Position numbers and translations under genes: made by a program. From assembly GCA_964017045.1 (NCBI GenBank), contig OZ024794.1, positions 24,671,340-24,735,339 of the forward strand: a stretch of 64,000 nt of DNA, in the 5' to 3' direction. This DNA is from Omphiscola glabra (lineage: Eukaryota; Mollusca; Gastropoda; Lymnaeidae). The first letter of the stretch is position 1. Each line of letters opens with the position of its first letter. Shown here one piece after another: positions 23,561-34,651 of the stretch. Below the pieces are notes generated by a model. It had not been told where the DNA came from and searched no databases. It saw nothing but the letters and a program-made list of their open reading frames with translations.

Positions 23561-24019
23561 AAATAATTGAAGCCATGGAGTAAGATTTGCATCTAAATAT
23601 GAGCCCAAAGACAGATGCAGATGTCAAGGGATCTATTAAATAGGGCATCTTTTACGTGTCTTCGTGAAGAGGGTTTGGGTGAAAGTACTAATCCTGATTG
23701 ACCACTGGAATCAGATTCTCCATGCATCGAAAGCTACTATTTACAACTTCCGGAAGAAGCCAAAAGTTCAGCTGAATCAGAAAACACCAGTCCTCATTTC
23801 CCAAACAAGAGAAGGAAAAAAAAAATATCTCCAGGGTGACCGGGTTAAGGACACTCCAAATGATTCCGGTGTACACTCCAAACCAGATGAAGAAGTCAAA
23901 CTTGTTTTAAGTTCAAGAGAGAGCAGCCATGTTCAGCTTCTTGCGGAATTACTCTATCATGACCGAGAGTAGACGTTCAAGTTCTTGCATTGTGATCATT
24001 GCAGTACATTTTTTCCCCA

Positions 24020-24209
24020 AATCCAGTAACTGCTGCAACAGCAGAGGGGTCATTTAGGGAGCTGAAATCGGTTAACAAATTATATGAGGTCAACGATGGT
24101 TCAAGAGAGAAACTGGGATCTGACTTTATTAAATATCGAATCTCTTTTGGCACGGAAGCTGCTTGAATTATCAAATAGCGTTGATGAATTTGAAGGGGAA
24201 CGCAAGTAG
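24020..24209 (+). pseudogene. hAT transposase C-terminal (dimerisation) remnant
   Basis: Translation in one frame gives PVTAATAEGSFRELKSVNKL and on to KLGSDFIKYRI. After a one-base frame change it gives ESLLARKLLELSNSVDEF, EGERK and a stop. This matches the order of the hAT C-terminal dimerisation region: an (I)PVSTASAERSFS-like start, an LK-IK-L motif, and an F-D-EF end near the C-terminus followed by basic residues. The frameshift and the loss of the conserved R in AER mark it as dead. Upstream DNA (about 23590-24000) may hold more of the same gene but is too decayed for me to read. Confidence 0.6.
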
Positions 24210-24559
24210 AATGCATTAGTTGTGTTGTAGATCAAGTTTATTTTGTCTCAGATCCACATAATGTTTGATGGTAATTTCCAAAAAAACACATACACAAGAA
24301 GTTGCCTTTTTATTACTGCAACAAAGTATCATTTGTCTGAAATCACAAAATATTTCATGCAATTATTTTGACATGTGTGAGAACGGAATTAGGATTTGCT
24401 CGGGGCCAAAAAAAAATCTCTTGCACGACCCTAAGTACAACCAACATGGTGATGATGGGAGTTGTAAAATGAAAGATTTGAAACTGTGTTGACATAAACT
24501 AGGATGGAGCTACATGGTTTCTTGACATACGCAAGCAGATTTGTAATGATTCCATACGA

Positions 24560-24872
24560 CCTATGGCATTCACCTATGGCATTCACCTATGGCATTCACC
24601 TATGGCATTCACCTATGGCGCCAGTTCTCGTCTGTGGGTCGCGACCCCTTTGGGGCTCGAACGACCCTTTCCCAGGGATCGCCTAAGATAATCGAAAAAC
24701 ACATATACTCTAAAGTTATGAAGTAGAAACGATGATAATTTTCTGGTTTGGGGGTCGCCACAACATGAGGAACTGTATTAAAGGGTCGCGGCATTGGAAA
24801 GGTTGAGAACCGCTGACCTATGGTATCGCCTATGGCATTCGCCTATGGCATTCGCCTATGGCATTTACCTTT
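24560..24872. repeat. 13-bp minisatellite split by a SPIN-like element
   Basis: Units of cctatggcattca at 24560-24618, and of cctatggcattcg or similar at 24816-24872. The SPIN-like MITE sits between them. The two halves were one array before insertion. Confidence 0.9.
24619..24815 (+). mobile_element. SPIN/Charlie-like hAT MITE, 197 bp
   Basis: Reads gtgggtcgcgacccctttgg, then cgaacgaccctttcccaggg, ggtcgcctaagataatcg, gttatgaagtagaaac, gggggtcgccacaacatgag and aaggttgagaaccgctg. Its right half is closely colinear with the copy at 15814. The left tip is damaged (cgccagttctcg rather than cagcggttctcaac). The octamer acctatgg abuts both ends (24611-24618 and 24816-24823), although that octamer is also part of the host minisatellite unit. 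Confidence 0.85.
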
Positions 24873-25074
24873 GGAATCGGTGAATGCCTTTTTAAAATCC
24901 GATGTAAGACCGAGCCAATTACTTTAATGAATTCAAATAGAACATTGTTGCCAACCTAAAGATGTAGACATACCATAGAAACATTTTTGTCTCATTTAGA
25001 GAATATTTTTTAAAGTTGAAATTTAGATTTAGATTTAAGTTCCGATTTGATTGATTAGGCATCGACAAAATCTC

Positions 25075-25372
25075 ACTCTATTTCTTTCTTTCTCTCAGTC
25101 CCTCTTTCTCTTTGTCTCACTTCTCTCTCTATCTCTAATTTTCTCTCTATCTCTATGCCTTATCGCTCTATGCCTCTATCTCATTATGCCTCTATCTCTC
25201 TATGCCCCCTCTCTCTAAATTTCGTTCTCTCTCTCTTTCTCTCTATCTCTAAATCTCTTTTCTCTTTATCTCTCTATCTCTATATCTCTATCTTTATCTC
25301 TCGTTCACTCTCTTTTTCTCTCTCTTTCTTTCTATCGCTATCTCTCTCTATCGAATCTCTATATCTCCCCGC
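25075..25372. repeat. CT/ATCT-rich microsatellite ending in C9A12
   Basis: An imperfect pyrimidine tract with repeated tctctatctcta. It ends gccccccccc directly followed by 12 A (25372-25392), a C-to-A run junction seen several times in this window. Confidence 0.9.
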
Positions 25373-25392
25373 CCCCCCCCAAAAAAAAAAAA

Positions 25393-25884
25393 GAAGATTA
25401 TGAGAGATTTCACCATATTTCTATATTCCTCCCTTTTTTTGTATGTAACAATAAAGTAAGTATATTTGACAAAATGTCATTTTTTGGAGTCTTCAACTTC
25501 AACTTTTTCCGGATACACCCATATATTTTCAACACGACACATCACCACTGAATTAGCCTACGTCAGATGCTGGACTTTGAATCCTATCACTAAACTCAAA
25601 TTTAAACATATATATTTACATACAAATTCAGAAATGCTCATGGATCTGTAAAGAATTATTTTAACACAGCAGCTTTGGATTTAAGGCATCTCTTATATGT
25701 ATTACGTTTCTGGTGTGATTCGTGCTTCCATTTCCGGCTACTTCCTAAAAATCGAGACTGCTTCCTAATCAGCTTATTTGGTATTGAGAGTATATTACAA
25801 ATAATTTTACATGTTGAAAAGAAAGTGTGGTTCAATAATCATTTCAATGGCGCACAGAATATAATTCCCGATAACTACGCTGAA
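25393..25884. other. Unique spacer
   Basis: No recognisable feature. Open frames here are shorter than 75 codons and featureless. Confidence 0.5.
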
Positions 25885-26525
25885 TGATTAATGAGGCAGG
25901 CAATAAGGCTGGTAATGAGGCTGGCAATAAGGCTGGTATTGCGGCTGGTTATGAGATTGGTTGTCAGTCAATGAGGATGGTAATGAGGCTTGTAATGAAG
26001 ATGGTTGTGAGGCTGGTAATGAGGCTTGTAATGAGGCTGGTAATGAGGCTTGTAATGAGGCTGGTAATGAGGCTGGTAATGAGGCTGGTAATGAGGCTGG
26101 TAATGAGGCTGGTAATGAGGCTGGTAATGAGGCTTGTAATGAGGCTGGTAATGAGGCTGGTAATGAGGCTGGTAATGAGGCTGGTAATGAGGCTGGTAAT
26201 GAGGCTGGTAATGAGGCTGGTAATGAGGCTGGTAATGAGGCTGGTAATGAGGCTGGTAATGAGGCTGGTAATGAGGCTGGTAATGAGGCTGGTAATGAGG
26301 CTGGTAATGAGGCTGGTAATGAGGCTGGTAATGAGGCTGGCAATGAGGCTGGCAATGAGGCTGGTAATGAGGCTGGTAATGAGGCTGGTAATGAGGCTGG
26401 TAATGAGGCTGGTAATGAGGCTGGTAATGAGGCTGGTAATGAGGCTGGTAATGAGGCTGGTAATGAGGCTGGTAATGAGGCTGGTAATGAGGCTGGTAAT
26501 GAGGCTGGTAATGAGAATGCGGATT
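25885..26525. repeat. 12-bp minisatellite, about 50 copies
   Basis: Unit aatgaggctggt, with sporadic aatgaggcttgt and caatgaggctgg variants. Most central units are identical, so it is recently homogenised. Open repeat frames on both strands (EAGN, MRLV, LPAS) follow from the 12-bp period. The same unit, with c for the last t, forms the array at 33356-33625. Confidence 0.97.
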
Positions 26526-27640
26526 AGATCAAAATGAACTTCTTGGTAATAAAATAAAAATTTAAAAACTTCAACAATAATTACAATTTTCTTTACTTTG
26601 TGTGTGTGTACGCATCAGTTCTGATCACATATGTCTCACATTTCGAGCTGCAAATTGATGCAACCCGACGATTTGGAATATGAAACTTTTGATTTGCTTG
26701 TCCCACACAACCAATGGTTACACATTTGAATTTTCCACAATTTAAACAGGACTCCACATATTAAGAATGCAAGATTTATATTACATTTTCTAAGCGTAGA
26801 CAATTTAATTACTTTATTTTTTATTTCTAGGCTACAAAAAATGAAATAAAAAAAATAATAAAAAATAAAATGTTTAAAACCCAAAGTTTTTCATTTCAAT
26901 TGTGTAAATTACCCCCCCCCCCCCAACCGCCAGATATTTTTCTTATCTAACGGCGCGTTTTGCTAGTTCTCCCTCACGTTTATTGTCGTCTTAACTTTCT
27001 TGTGATTTCTCATTACCAGTTCTTTAAAAATAAACTTTATTTTGCTTAACTTTAAAATCCCAAATGAAGGGGGAAAAAAGCTAACATTAGAGGCATGGAT
27101 CTTAAAGACAAAGGCAGGCCAGCAGCCTTAGCGAGAACATGAAAAGACTCATTTCCTGGCCCGCTCTGACAAGTCCAGGACGAGGAGCTGTTGCGCATTA
27201 GGCGGGGGTGAATGTCTCGTGACGATTGTATGAGGGCATTCACTTTACCAACATGTCACATGTCATATCGGGAAATGCGTTTCGCTCGGTGGTTGTGGAT
27301 GCCACGTGACAATTTTTAAAAAAAAAGCATTATGCGCATGCCATGGTGCAGTTGTGTGGCCCTTCTAATCGAAGCCCTATTTACCTCCTCTTTTCTCACC
27401 AACACGTCCTGTAATGAAAGACATTGATTTTCTCCATTTGAATTCTATAAAATTTTGGGAGAAAGGCCTTTATAATATCGGGTGACACAGCGCAAGTTTT
27501 ATCAACATTTCCCTTCACGGCCCATTAAAAAAAAAAATGAGATTTTCAATTCGCTTTGTCGATGGCTAAACAGACAGACAATGTCGAAGCAAAACAGATA
27601 GATCACATCGAGGGGAAGATTGTTCTCAATGCAGTAAACT
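26526..27640. other. Unique spacer
   Basis: AT-rich with a C run near 26911-26924. A GC-richer segment at 27080-27250 is open on the minus strand for 63 codons but has no recognisable domain or clear splice sites. Confidence 0.4.
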
Positions 27641-28455
27641 TCAGCAGATATCATGATTCGTCTAATACAACATACATACAACAAGCACACTTCAGCGGAT
27701 ATGAGGATCGTCCAAAACAACACACACACAACTACTACACCAATATGAAGATTTGTCTAATACACCACACACAACTAGTACACTTAGCAGGTATGATGAT
27801 TCGTCCTATAAAACACATACATAACGAGTACACTTCAGCAGATATCATGATTCCTCCTATACAACACACAACTAGTACACTTCAGCAGATATGACGATTC
27901 CACCAACACAACACACACACACAACAAGCACACTTCAGCTGATAGCATGATTCTTCTATTACATCACGCACTTTTATTACACTCCAGCCGATATGAAGAT
28001 TCGTCCAATACACCAACACTTCAGTCGATATGAAGATTCGTCCACTACACCAACACTTCAGCGGATATGAAGATTCATCCAACACACCAACACTTCGGTC
28101 GATATGAAGATTCATCTAATACACCAACACTTCAGCGGATATGAAGATTCATCTAATACACCAACACTTCAGCAGATATGAAGATTCATCCAACACACCA
28201 ACACTTCAGCGGATATGAAGATTCATCCAACACACCAACACTTCAGTCGATATGAAGATTCACCAATACACCAACACTTCAGCGGATATGAAGATTCCTC
28301 TAACACACCAACACTTCAGCCGATATGAAGATTCATCCAACACACCAACACTTCAGCCGATATGAAGATTCATCCAATATACCAACACTTCAGCCGATAT
28401 GAAGATTCATCCAATATACCAACACTTCAGTCGATATGAAGATTCATCCAATACA
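27641..28455. repeat. 37-bp minisatellite with longer, older left part
   Basis: From about 28000 the unit is 37 bp, joining ttcagcggatatgaagattc to atccaacacaccaacac, about 12 copies. Left of that, related but longer and more diverged units (cagatatcatgattcgtc ... acacttcag) have variable length, around 50 bp. The pattern suggests that the 37-bp unit arose from one of these by deletion and then expanded. Confidence 0.9.
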
Positions 28456-28614
28456 CCCATACAACTATTTAAAAAAAAAGAACTCTGTAATTTAGGCAAT
28501 AGAAAAATCTATCTTTCCTTTATGCTGCCATTTACTTGGAAATATTTCCACAAAATTTCTTAAAATGGAAACGGAAAGAATTATGATTATTTGTTGACCA
28601 CATAATGTATGTTC

Positions 28615-28750
28615 TTTTTCTTTTATATTTGTTTTTCTGTCCGTCTTTATGTCTGTCTTTATATCTGTCTTTCCGTCTGTCTGTTTTTCTTTCTTTCTGC
28701 TTTCGGTCGATCTGTCTGCCTGTCTTTCTGTCCGCCTGTCTTTCTATCAA
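28615..28750. repeat. TCTG/TTTC-rich microsatellite
   Basis: Imperfect tctgtcttt and tctgtctgt stretches. Confidence 0.85.
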
Positions 28751-29770
28751 ATTTGCATTCGCAATGAAGTGTCCTCATAAACTACTTCAGTGTGCTTCAC
28801 TCGCGACGCTAACTAACACCACCGCGGCCAACCCTGGAGTGTCATTGGAAACCTCCACTGAAAGCGTGAAATTAAAATCATCATACCCGAAAGCGGAGGA
28901 AACAAAGTAATTGTTTGACAGTAACAGATTGGCCAGATGATATCTAGAGCAAATTGGAGGACATCATAAGGGCCGTGATTAAACAATTGTTTTTAAATTT
29001 AACTTTGTATCCCGGCTCAATCAGATGAAAGAACGAAAACATAGCTTACATGAAGAAATGCTGAATCCTTTCAGAAAATATTCAAGACACTTCGTCAGGT
29101 TCTTAAAATAATACAATATCTCATAGTTAGCTCCCTTGTCACTTCAAATACAATACTTCTTAAGATGTTGAATTATTTTGACCTTGAGAATAACATCAAA
29201 ATGATATTTTTTTGTTTTTTTTAAATATTTTTGTCATTACTGCGATCCGATTCTTTTTTTTTCCCATACAGGAATGTTTTGAATTGGCATCAGGTGCTCT
29301 TGTAATCTTCTTAATCCGGCTGTAACGACCATCACAAAAGTTGTACACCATCGGAGAGATCACTTAGTCTTCTCTCGACCAACGTTTGATAACTCTTAGT
29401 GGTCTAGTCTTAGAGTAATCTCCCTTGGATTTTTTTTCCATTTTGTACAAAATCTTTGGAGAAACAGATTTATCAACATAACACTTATGTGTTTGTTCTC
29501 TTGATCAATTCTCTGCTATAGTCTGAATGTTCACATCCGATTTCATCCTAAAATTGCTCACCCGAGAGGTCTACACATGAATGTTTCATCAAGACCGAAA
29601 CAGCAATTAGAGAGATTTTTGTGTGTTTTTTTTTTATTCTTCGACGCAACAAGACTGTCTGGAAGGGCAGTAACAGAGATTAAGGGGAGATTATCTGCGG
29701 CAGCGATATAGGAAGCTCTTACGACACTGACAATTATTTATTGTTATTTCGATTTCAAATACATTAAAGC
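28751..29770. other. Unique spacer
   Basis: A plus-strand open frame right after the microsatellite (ATG at about 28764, ending near 28910) has no recognisable domain and is short. Otherwise AT-rich and featureless. Confidence 0.4.
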
Positions 29771-29970
29771 TGACCATTTCTTCCACTTGATGGCGATGTG
29801 TGTTTGTTGTTAAGCAAAAAGTTGACCATTTCTTCTACTTGATAACATTGTATGTTTGTTGTTAAGCAAAAAGTTGACCATTTCTTCTACTTGATGACAT
29901 GCATATTTGATGTTAAGAAAAAACTGCTGATAATTTCTTAGACTTGATGACACTGTATGTTTGTTGCTAA
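29771..29970. repeat. 52-bp tandem repeat, four copies
   Basis: Units start at 29771 and 29823 and continue at the same spacing. Each contains tgaccatttcttctacttga and gtatgtttgttgttaagc, with the last copy more diverged. Confidence 0.9.
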
Positions 29971-31339
29971 GTACTCTTTTAACACCCCCACCCAAACATA
30001 CACACATACATGAAAACTATACATTTTTTGTGGTAAAAATTTGGACACAGAAGTTATTTCCACAGCTATATTTGTTCACCGGATTCTTTAAACCAAGAAT
30101 TGCTTCTCTTCCTTGGCGACCGTGTCGACTGTGGGGCTCAGTCAATATTTTGCACTTAAATTATCGTTATTAAAAAAAAATGCACGTTACGTAAGCATTG
30201 GCACCTATGGGTGCGCACTGGGAAGGACCGTAGATTTTTACGGGGACACTTAAGAAACCGTCCTTTTTCAATTATACCCGAAATAGACAGTTACACAATG
30301 AAATGTATATTATTTTTAAAAATCGGTAGCTAAACCAGTCTAGAAATAATTTGGGTGGGGGGGGGGGCATTCACTCCTGGATGAAGCCAAAGGTTCAATC
30401 ATGGATCATTTTGAAGGAGATGGACTCCCTTAAAAATTGCTTTCTCTAAAAAAGAAAAATGAATTTAGAAAGTGATTTAAAACAAATGGTAATGTGAAAT
30501 AATAAATATTCGTTAACAGCCCTGCGCCCCTTATTTCTCTCTTTATAAAAAAAAAATTAAACATATCCCTGTATCCGCCTCTGAGCAAGATGTCAAGTAA
30601 AACAATGCAGAATTTTAAGTTGACAAGTAAAACGGGAAAAAAATGGAAAGAACTGTCGTTTCTTTTTCATGAAAGAATCAACCAAGAAAATTTTAAACAT
30701 ATTTTTTAAATCCAATATTTAAAAAAAAAAAAAGCAACAACGGAAAAAGAGAACGTTGAAAGGGAAAGATAACCGGACAAATTGAGGGGGGTAATTCCCG
30801 TGCCTTAGAAACCACTCAAGTTTGCTGGAACTGGACGCAGGCCTGCGGGCCGCGAAGATGTCCGCCCTAACAAGATTAGGGCCGTGGAGATTAGGGGATT
30901 AAAGAAAACAGGTAACACTGAGGTGATCTGACATTTTAAACGAGCATGAAAAAAATATATGTTTCTGGGAAAATTTGGTTAAAAGTGCATCGAAAGGACA
31001 GAAAGGAAGGAGGTTAACATGAATATGAATGGACGTAATCCGAGCATTAAAGGAAACAATCAGAGGTTAAAAAATATAATAAATAAACCAATAAATTCGA
31101 GTGTATTTCTAGGGAAAATAAAACTAATTTTGTTTTAAACCGTTGCTAAAATAGTGATACCCAGAAGGGAACCGAAATAAAGTATTAGGAAATTAAGTAA
31201 TATGAAATAAATGATATGAAATAAACCAAGATGACCTAAGTTGAGGATTTACGCATCTATTTGTGAACATTTGCACAAAAGCATAAACAAAATAAGCCAT
31301 CTCAGTAAATAGGACGGTCATCTTGTATAATACGATGGG
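29971..31339. other. Unique spacer
   Basis: Contains a G run near 30357-30367 and A runs near 30721. A GC-richer patch around 30830-30890 shows no coding or splice pattern. Nothing was recognised. Confidence 0.45.
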
Positions 31340-31439
31340 ATCGTGTTGAGAAGACCAGCTCCATCTGTTGCTTTATGCCGGACTGGTCAATCGTGTTGAG
31401 AGGCCAGCTCTATCTGTTGCTTTATGCCGGACTGGTCAA
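31340..31439. repeat. 50-bp tandem duplication
   Basis: Two copies starting tcgtgttgagaagacc (31341) and tcgtgttgagaggcc (31391), each ending gccggactggtcaa. They differ at only a few positions. Confidence 0.9.
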
Positions 31440-31848
31440 TTTGGGGGTACGTTTTTATTTTATTTCAAATGAAGCCGCAAAATGGGTCCGAGACCCGGAG
31501 ACATTAACGGGATATTAATATTAATCAGTGACCATTGAACGTTGGAAGTCGGTTATTGCGGGAGTGGTTGGAAAAAGTGAGCTGTTCAATTCTTAGGACA
31601 GAAGCACGAGTGCTAAGAGTGGACGGATCGCCTGGTGAGCGCTAACTAATGGGAAATGTGAGTGGATGCAAGAGTTGTCTAATATTTCGTTATTATCCGA
31701 GAACTTCGACCTTCAGCCCGGAGGATGAAAACAAAAGTTTTAAAAAAAATGTGTGTGGGGGGTGGGGGGGGGGGGTATTCCGCTAAAAACGCTTTTGTAA
31801 AATAGTTTCATGTTTTTCATAATTGTTCTCATCGTTCATTGTGCCCGT

Positions 31849-31982
31849 TCCTTGTGTCCGTTCAATGTGTCCGTTCAATGTGTCCGTTCAATGTGTCCGT
31901 TCAATGTGTCCGTTCAATGTGTCCGTTCAATGTGCCCGTTCCATGTGCCTGTTCAATGGGTCCACCCATTACGTCCATATAA
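31849..31982. repeat. 13-bp minisatellite, left part
   Basis: Unit tgtccgttcaatg, nearly perfect, then degenerate (ccgttccatgtgcctg). The same unit resumes at 32591 on the far side of a retrotransposon fragment. Confidence 0.9.
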
Positions 31983-32590
31983 GGGGCTGATGTCTGCATT
32001 CGTTCTATCACGCATGGACTACTGCAATGCTCTCAAGGTGGGTCTTCCAGCTACGCTCCTGGATAAAATTCAAAAAGCACAGAATAATGCGGCTCGAATT
32101 GTTCTTCGTAAACGCAAATTTGACCATGCTCAAACTCTTCTGAGAGAACTGCATTGGCTGCCGGTCCGCGCTTGCATAGAGAACAAAATTGCAACTCTGT
32201 GCTACCGCTGCTTGCATGACCTGGCGCCGTCCAATCTCCAAGCGCTCATGACGCCTTATGTACCCACTAGACAACTCCGTTCATCCGATAGTGGCAAACT
32301 CTCGATACCGCGTGTTCGCCTTGAGACTTTCGGAAAGCGCACGTTCGCATTTGCTGGCCTAACCATTTGGAACACCCTTCCTGACGCTCTCAGACACAGC
32401 CAGACGCCGGAGTCCTTCAAGACAAATTTAAAAACTCATCTATTTCTCAAACACCTTCTGGGGTGAAGTTGTCTACCATCTTTTTCAGCTAGTTATTATC
32501 TCCCAGCTTTGTTTTTGTACCGCGCTTCGAGCCTTTGGGGATGAAGCCTGATTTTTCAAATGAACTTTATTATTATTATTATTATTATTT
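31983..32590 (+). pseudogene. 5'-truncated L2/CR1-like retrotransposon 3' end
   Basis: An intact frame of about 160 codons (to the stop at 32464-32466) encodes the end of a non-LTR reverse transcriptase. Visible motifs in order are AFVLSRMDYCNAL, QNNAARIVLRKRKFDH, LHWLPVRACIENKI, YVPTRQLRSSDSGKL, FAGLTIWNTLPDAL and FKTNLKTHLFL. This is the standard order in L2/CR1 elements. After a short 3' UTR the copy ends in an (att)n tail (about 32567-32590), the usual tail of this group. The 5' truncation at about 31983 fits incomplete target-primed insertion. Endonuclease and catalytic RT domains are absent, so the copy cannot move by itself. It sits within a 13-bp minisatellite. Confidence 0.88.
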
Positions 32591-33178
32591 ATTGTGTCCG
32601 TTCATAACGCCCTTTCACTGCGTCCGTTCATTATGTCCGTTCATTACGTCCATTTATTGTGTCCGTTCATAACGTCATTTCACTGCGTCCGTTCATTATG
32701 TCCTTTCACTGCGTCCGTTCATTATGTCCTTTCACTGCGTCCGTTCTTTACGTCCGTTCTTTACCTCCGTCAATTACTTCCTTTCACTTCGTCCGTTCAT
32801 TACATCCTTTCATTGCATCCGTTCTCTACTTCCGTTCATTGCGTCCGTTCATTGCGTCCTTACACTGCGTCTGTTCATTAAGTCTGTTCATTGCGTCCAT
32901 TCATTACGTCCGTTCATTACGTCCGTTCCTTGCGTCCATTCAATACGTCCGTTCATTACTTCCTTTCATTACGTCCGTTCATTGCGTCCGTTCATTACGT
33001 CCGTTCATTGCGTCCGTTCCTTGCGTTCATTCAATACGTCCATTCATTACGTCCTTTCATTGCGTCCGTTCATTACGTCCGTTCATTGCATCCATTCATT
33101 ACGTCCATTCCTTGCGTCCATTTAATACGTCCGTTCATTACGTCCTTTCATTGCGTCCGTTCATCGTGTCCGCTTTCA
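32591..33178. repeat. 13-bp minisatellite, right part, about 45 copies
   Basis: Unit gtccgttcattac, with frequent g/c, a/g and ctttc variants. More diverged than the left part. Three plus-strand frames stay open because 39 bp (three units) equals 13 codons. They encode only a repeated ITSVHCVRSLRPF-like pattern. Confidence 0.93.
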
Positions 33179-33355
33179 ATGCTGAAAAATAGTTTTCCAA
33201 CGCACTAATATAATTTATACAAGTAAAGCGCACGTTTCATACACCTTGTCAAAGTTTAGTTAGTAAATTATATAAAGTTAAACTTAGAGACTCGATTTTT
33301 TTATAGCACCAAACAATCCGGTGCATAAGGTTTGTAATTCAACTAGCTCTTAGAT

Positions 33356-33625
33356 ATTAATGAGGTTGATTATGAGGCTGATTATGAGGCAGGCAATGAG
33401 GCTGGCAATGAGGCTGGCAATGAGGCTGGCAATGAGGCTGGCAATGAGGCTGGCAATGAGTCTGGCAATGAGGCTGACAATGAGGCTGACAACGAGGCTG
33501 ACAATGAGGCTTGCAACGAGGCTGGTAATGAGGCTGACAATGAGGCTTGCTATAAATATGGTTATGAGGCAGGCTATGAAGATGTTTATCAGGATGGTTA
33601 TGAGGCAGGTCATGAGGTTATCATT
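33356..33625. repeat. 12-bp minisatellite related to that at 25885
   Basis: Unit aatgaggctggc, about 22 copies, the outer ones diverged (gattatgaggca, tataaatatggt). It is nearly the same unit as the array 7 kb upstream. Confidence 0.93.
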
Positions 33626-33941
33626 TAACTAGCACTTTGCTGGCAATCTTTTAGAACATGGTCATGCGCAGTTTCAACAGGATTGCATAATAGGTTTCCT
33701 ACCTCTTACCGCCCCATATACCCACCAACCCCCTCTGTGAAGCGTCTCTCTAGCGGAGATCATCGCCTACTCAAACATTAGAACCGCTTAGCGTGGTCAA
33801 AATTTGGTTTTGAAAAGAAAAAAACTTAATAGCCATTCGCCTTTAAAACATTATACTTCAATGAATAAAAGGATTTTGTTTTTTCCACCCAGAATCAGAT
33901 TAATTTTTTAAAAAAACCTATGCTGACTGGAACGTTTAAAG

Positions 33942-34253
33942 CAGTGGTTCTTAACCTTGTTGGAGATATTGAACCCCACCAGTTTCATATGCGCATTCAC
34001 CGAACCCTTCTTAATAGGAAAAATAAAGTTTAAATCCGATCGCGAATCATATGAGTCGGGTGTTTGTCTCATATGAGTCGGGTGTGTGTCTCATATGAGT
34101 CGGGTGTGTGTCTCATATGAGTCGGGTGTTTGTCTCATATGAGTCTGGTGTGTGTCTCATATGAGTCGGGTGTGTGTCTTCGCCTCTGCCGAACCCCTAA
34201 GACTGACTCACCGAACCCCCGGGGTTCGATCGAACCCAGGATAAGAACCACTG
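33942..34253. mobile_element. hAT MITE, 312 bp, TSD gtttaaag
   Basis: Left end cagtggttcttaaccttgtt and right end gaacccaggataagaaccactg are inverted repeats. Subterminal caccgaacccttc and caccgaacccccggggttcg recur. The octamer gtttaaag is identical on both sides (33934-33941 and 34254-34261). The gggttcgatcgaaccc word near the right end mimics a tRNA T-arm but belongs to the element. About 130 bp of the interior has been taken over by a 22-bp minisatellite. Confidence 0.9.
34048..34179. repeat. 22-bp minisatellite inside a MITE
   Basis: Six copies of catatgagtcgggtgtgtgt plus ct, starting at 34048 and 34070 and so on, entirely within the hAT MITE at 33942-34253. The array must therefore have grown after, or together with, the element. 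Confidence 0.92.
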
Positions 34254-34261
34254 GTTTAAAG

Positions 34262-34651
34262 CGAATGGAAATTGAAAGTCACGAAACGTATCCATCAACT
34301 TCATTAAACAAGCCGTTAAAAATTAAACACAAGTAAAAAAACCAGCAACAACAACAATAATTGCAACTATCTGGTCATTTCTTTAAGCAGATTTTAGTGC
34401 ACAAAGTATTTTCCTACCTGGTGGGGGAATCTTCTTGTTAATTAGTCAATCCGTGTAAAACAGAATTAGACATTTTCTTCTTGTCTTTTTTTTAAAAACA
34501 AAACTTAACTAAACTGCTTGAATCACTTAGTATCTGTCAACTTTCCAGACGTAAATTTCACGCACTAATTATTCACAATTAAAATCTTGTCTGCTAAAAC
34601 TTCACTAACGTCACGTTGAAATACGTCACAGTTTTCCTTTTTTTTTGGCAG
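34262..34651. other. Spacer ending in a pyrimidine tract
   Basis: AT-rich and featureless until the last 20 bases (ttttcctttttttttggcag), which form a strong 3' splice-site-like tract leading into the candidate exon at 34652. Confidence 0.5.

Noticed and set aside
25884..26537. Repeat protein of about 217 residues (MRLV or EAGN repeats)
   Set aside because: The frame exists only because the 12-bp unit is divisible by three. All frames and both strands are open alike, with no start context, splice site or flanking coding sequence.
34225..34245. gggttcgatcgaaccc as a tRNA T-arm
   Set aside because: It lies in the subterminal repeat of the hAT MITE at 33942-34253. No acceptor stem, D-arm or anticodon arm surrounds it.
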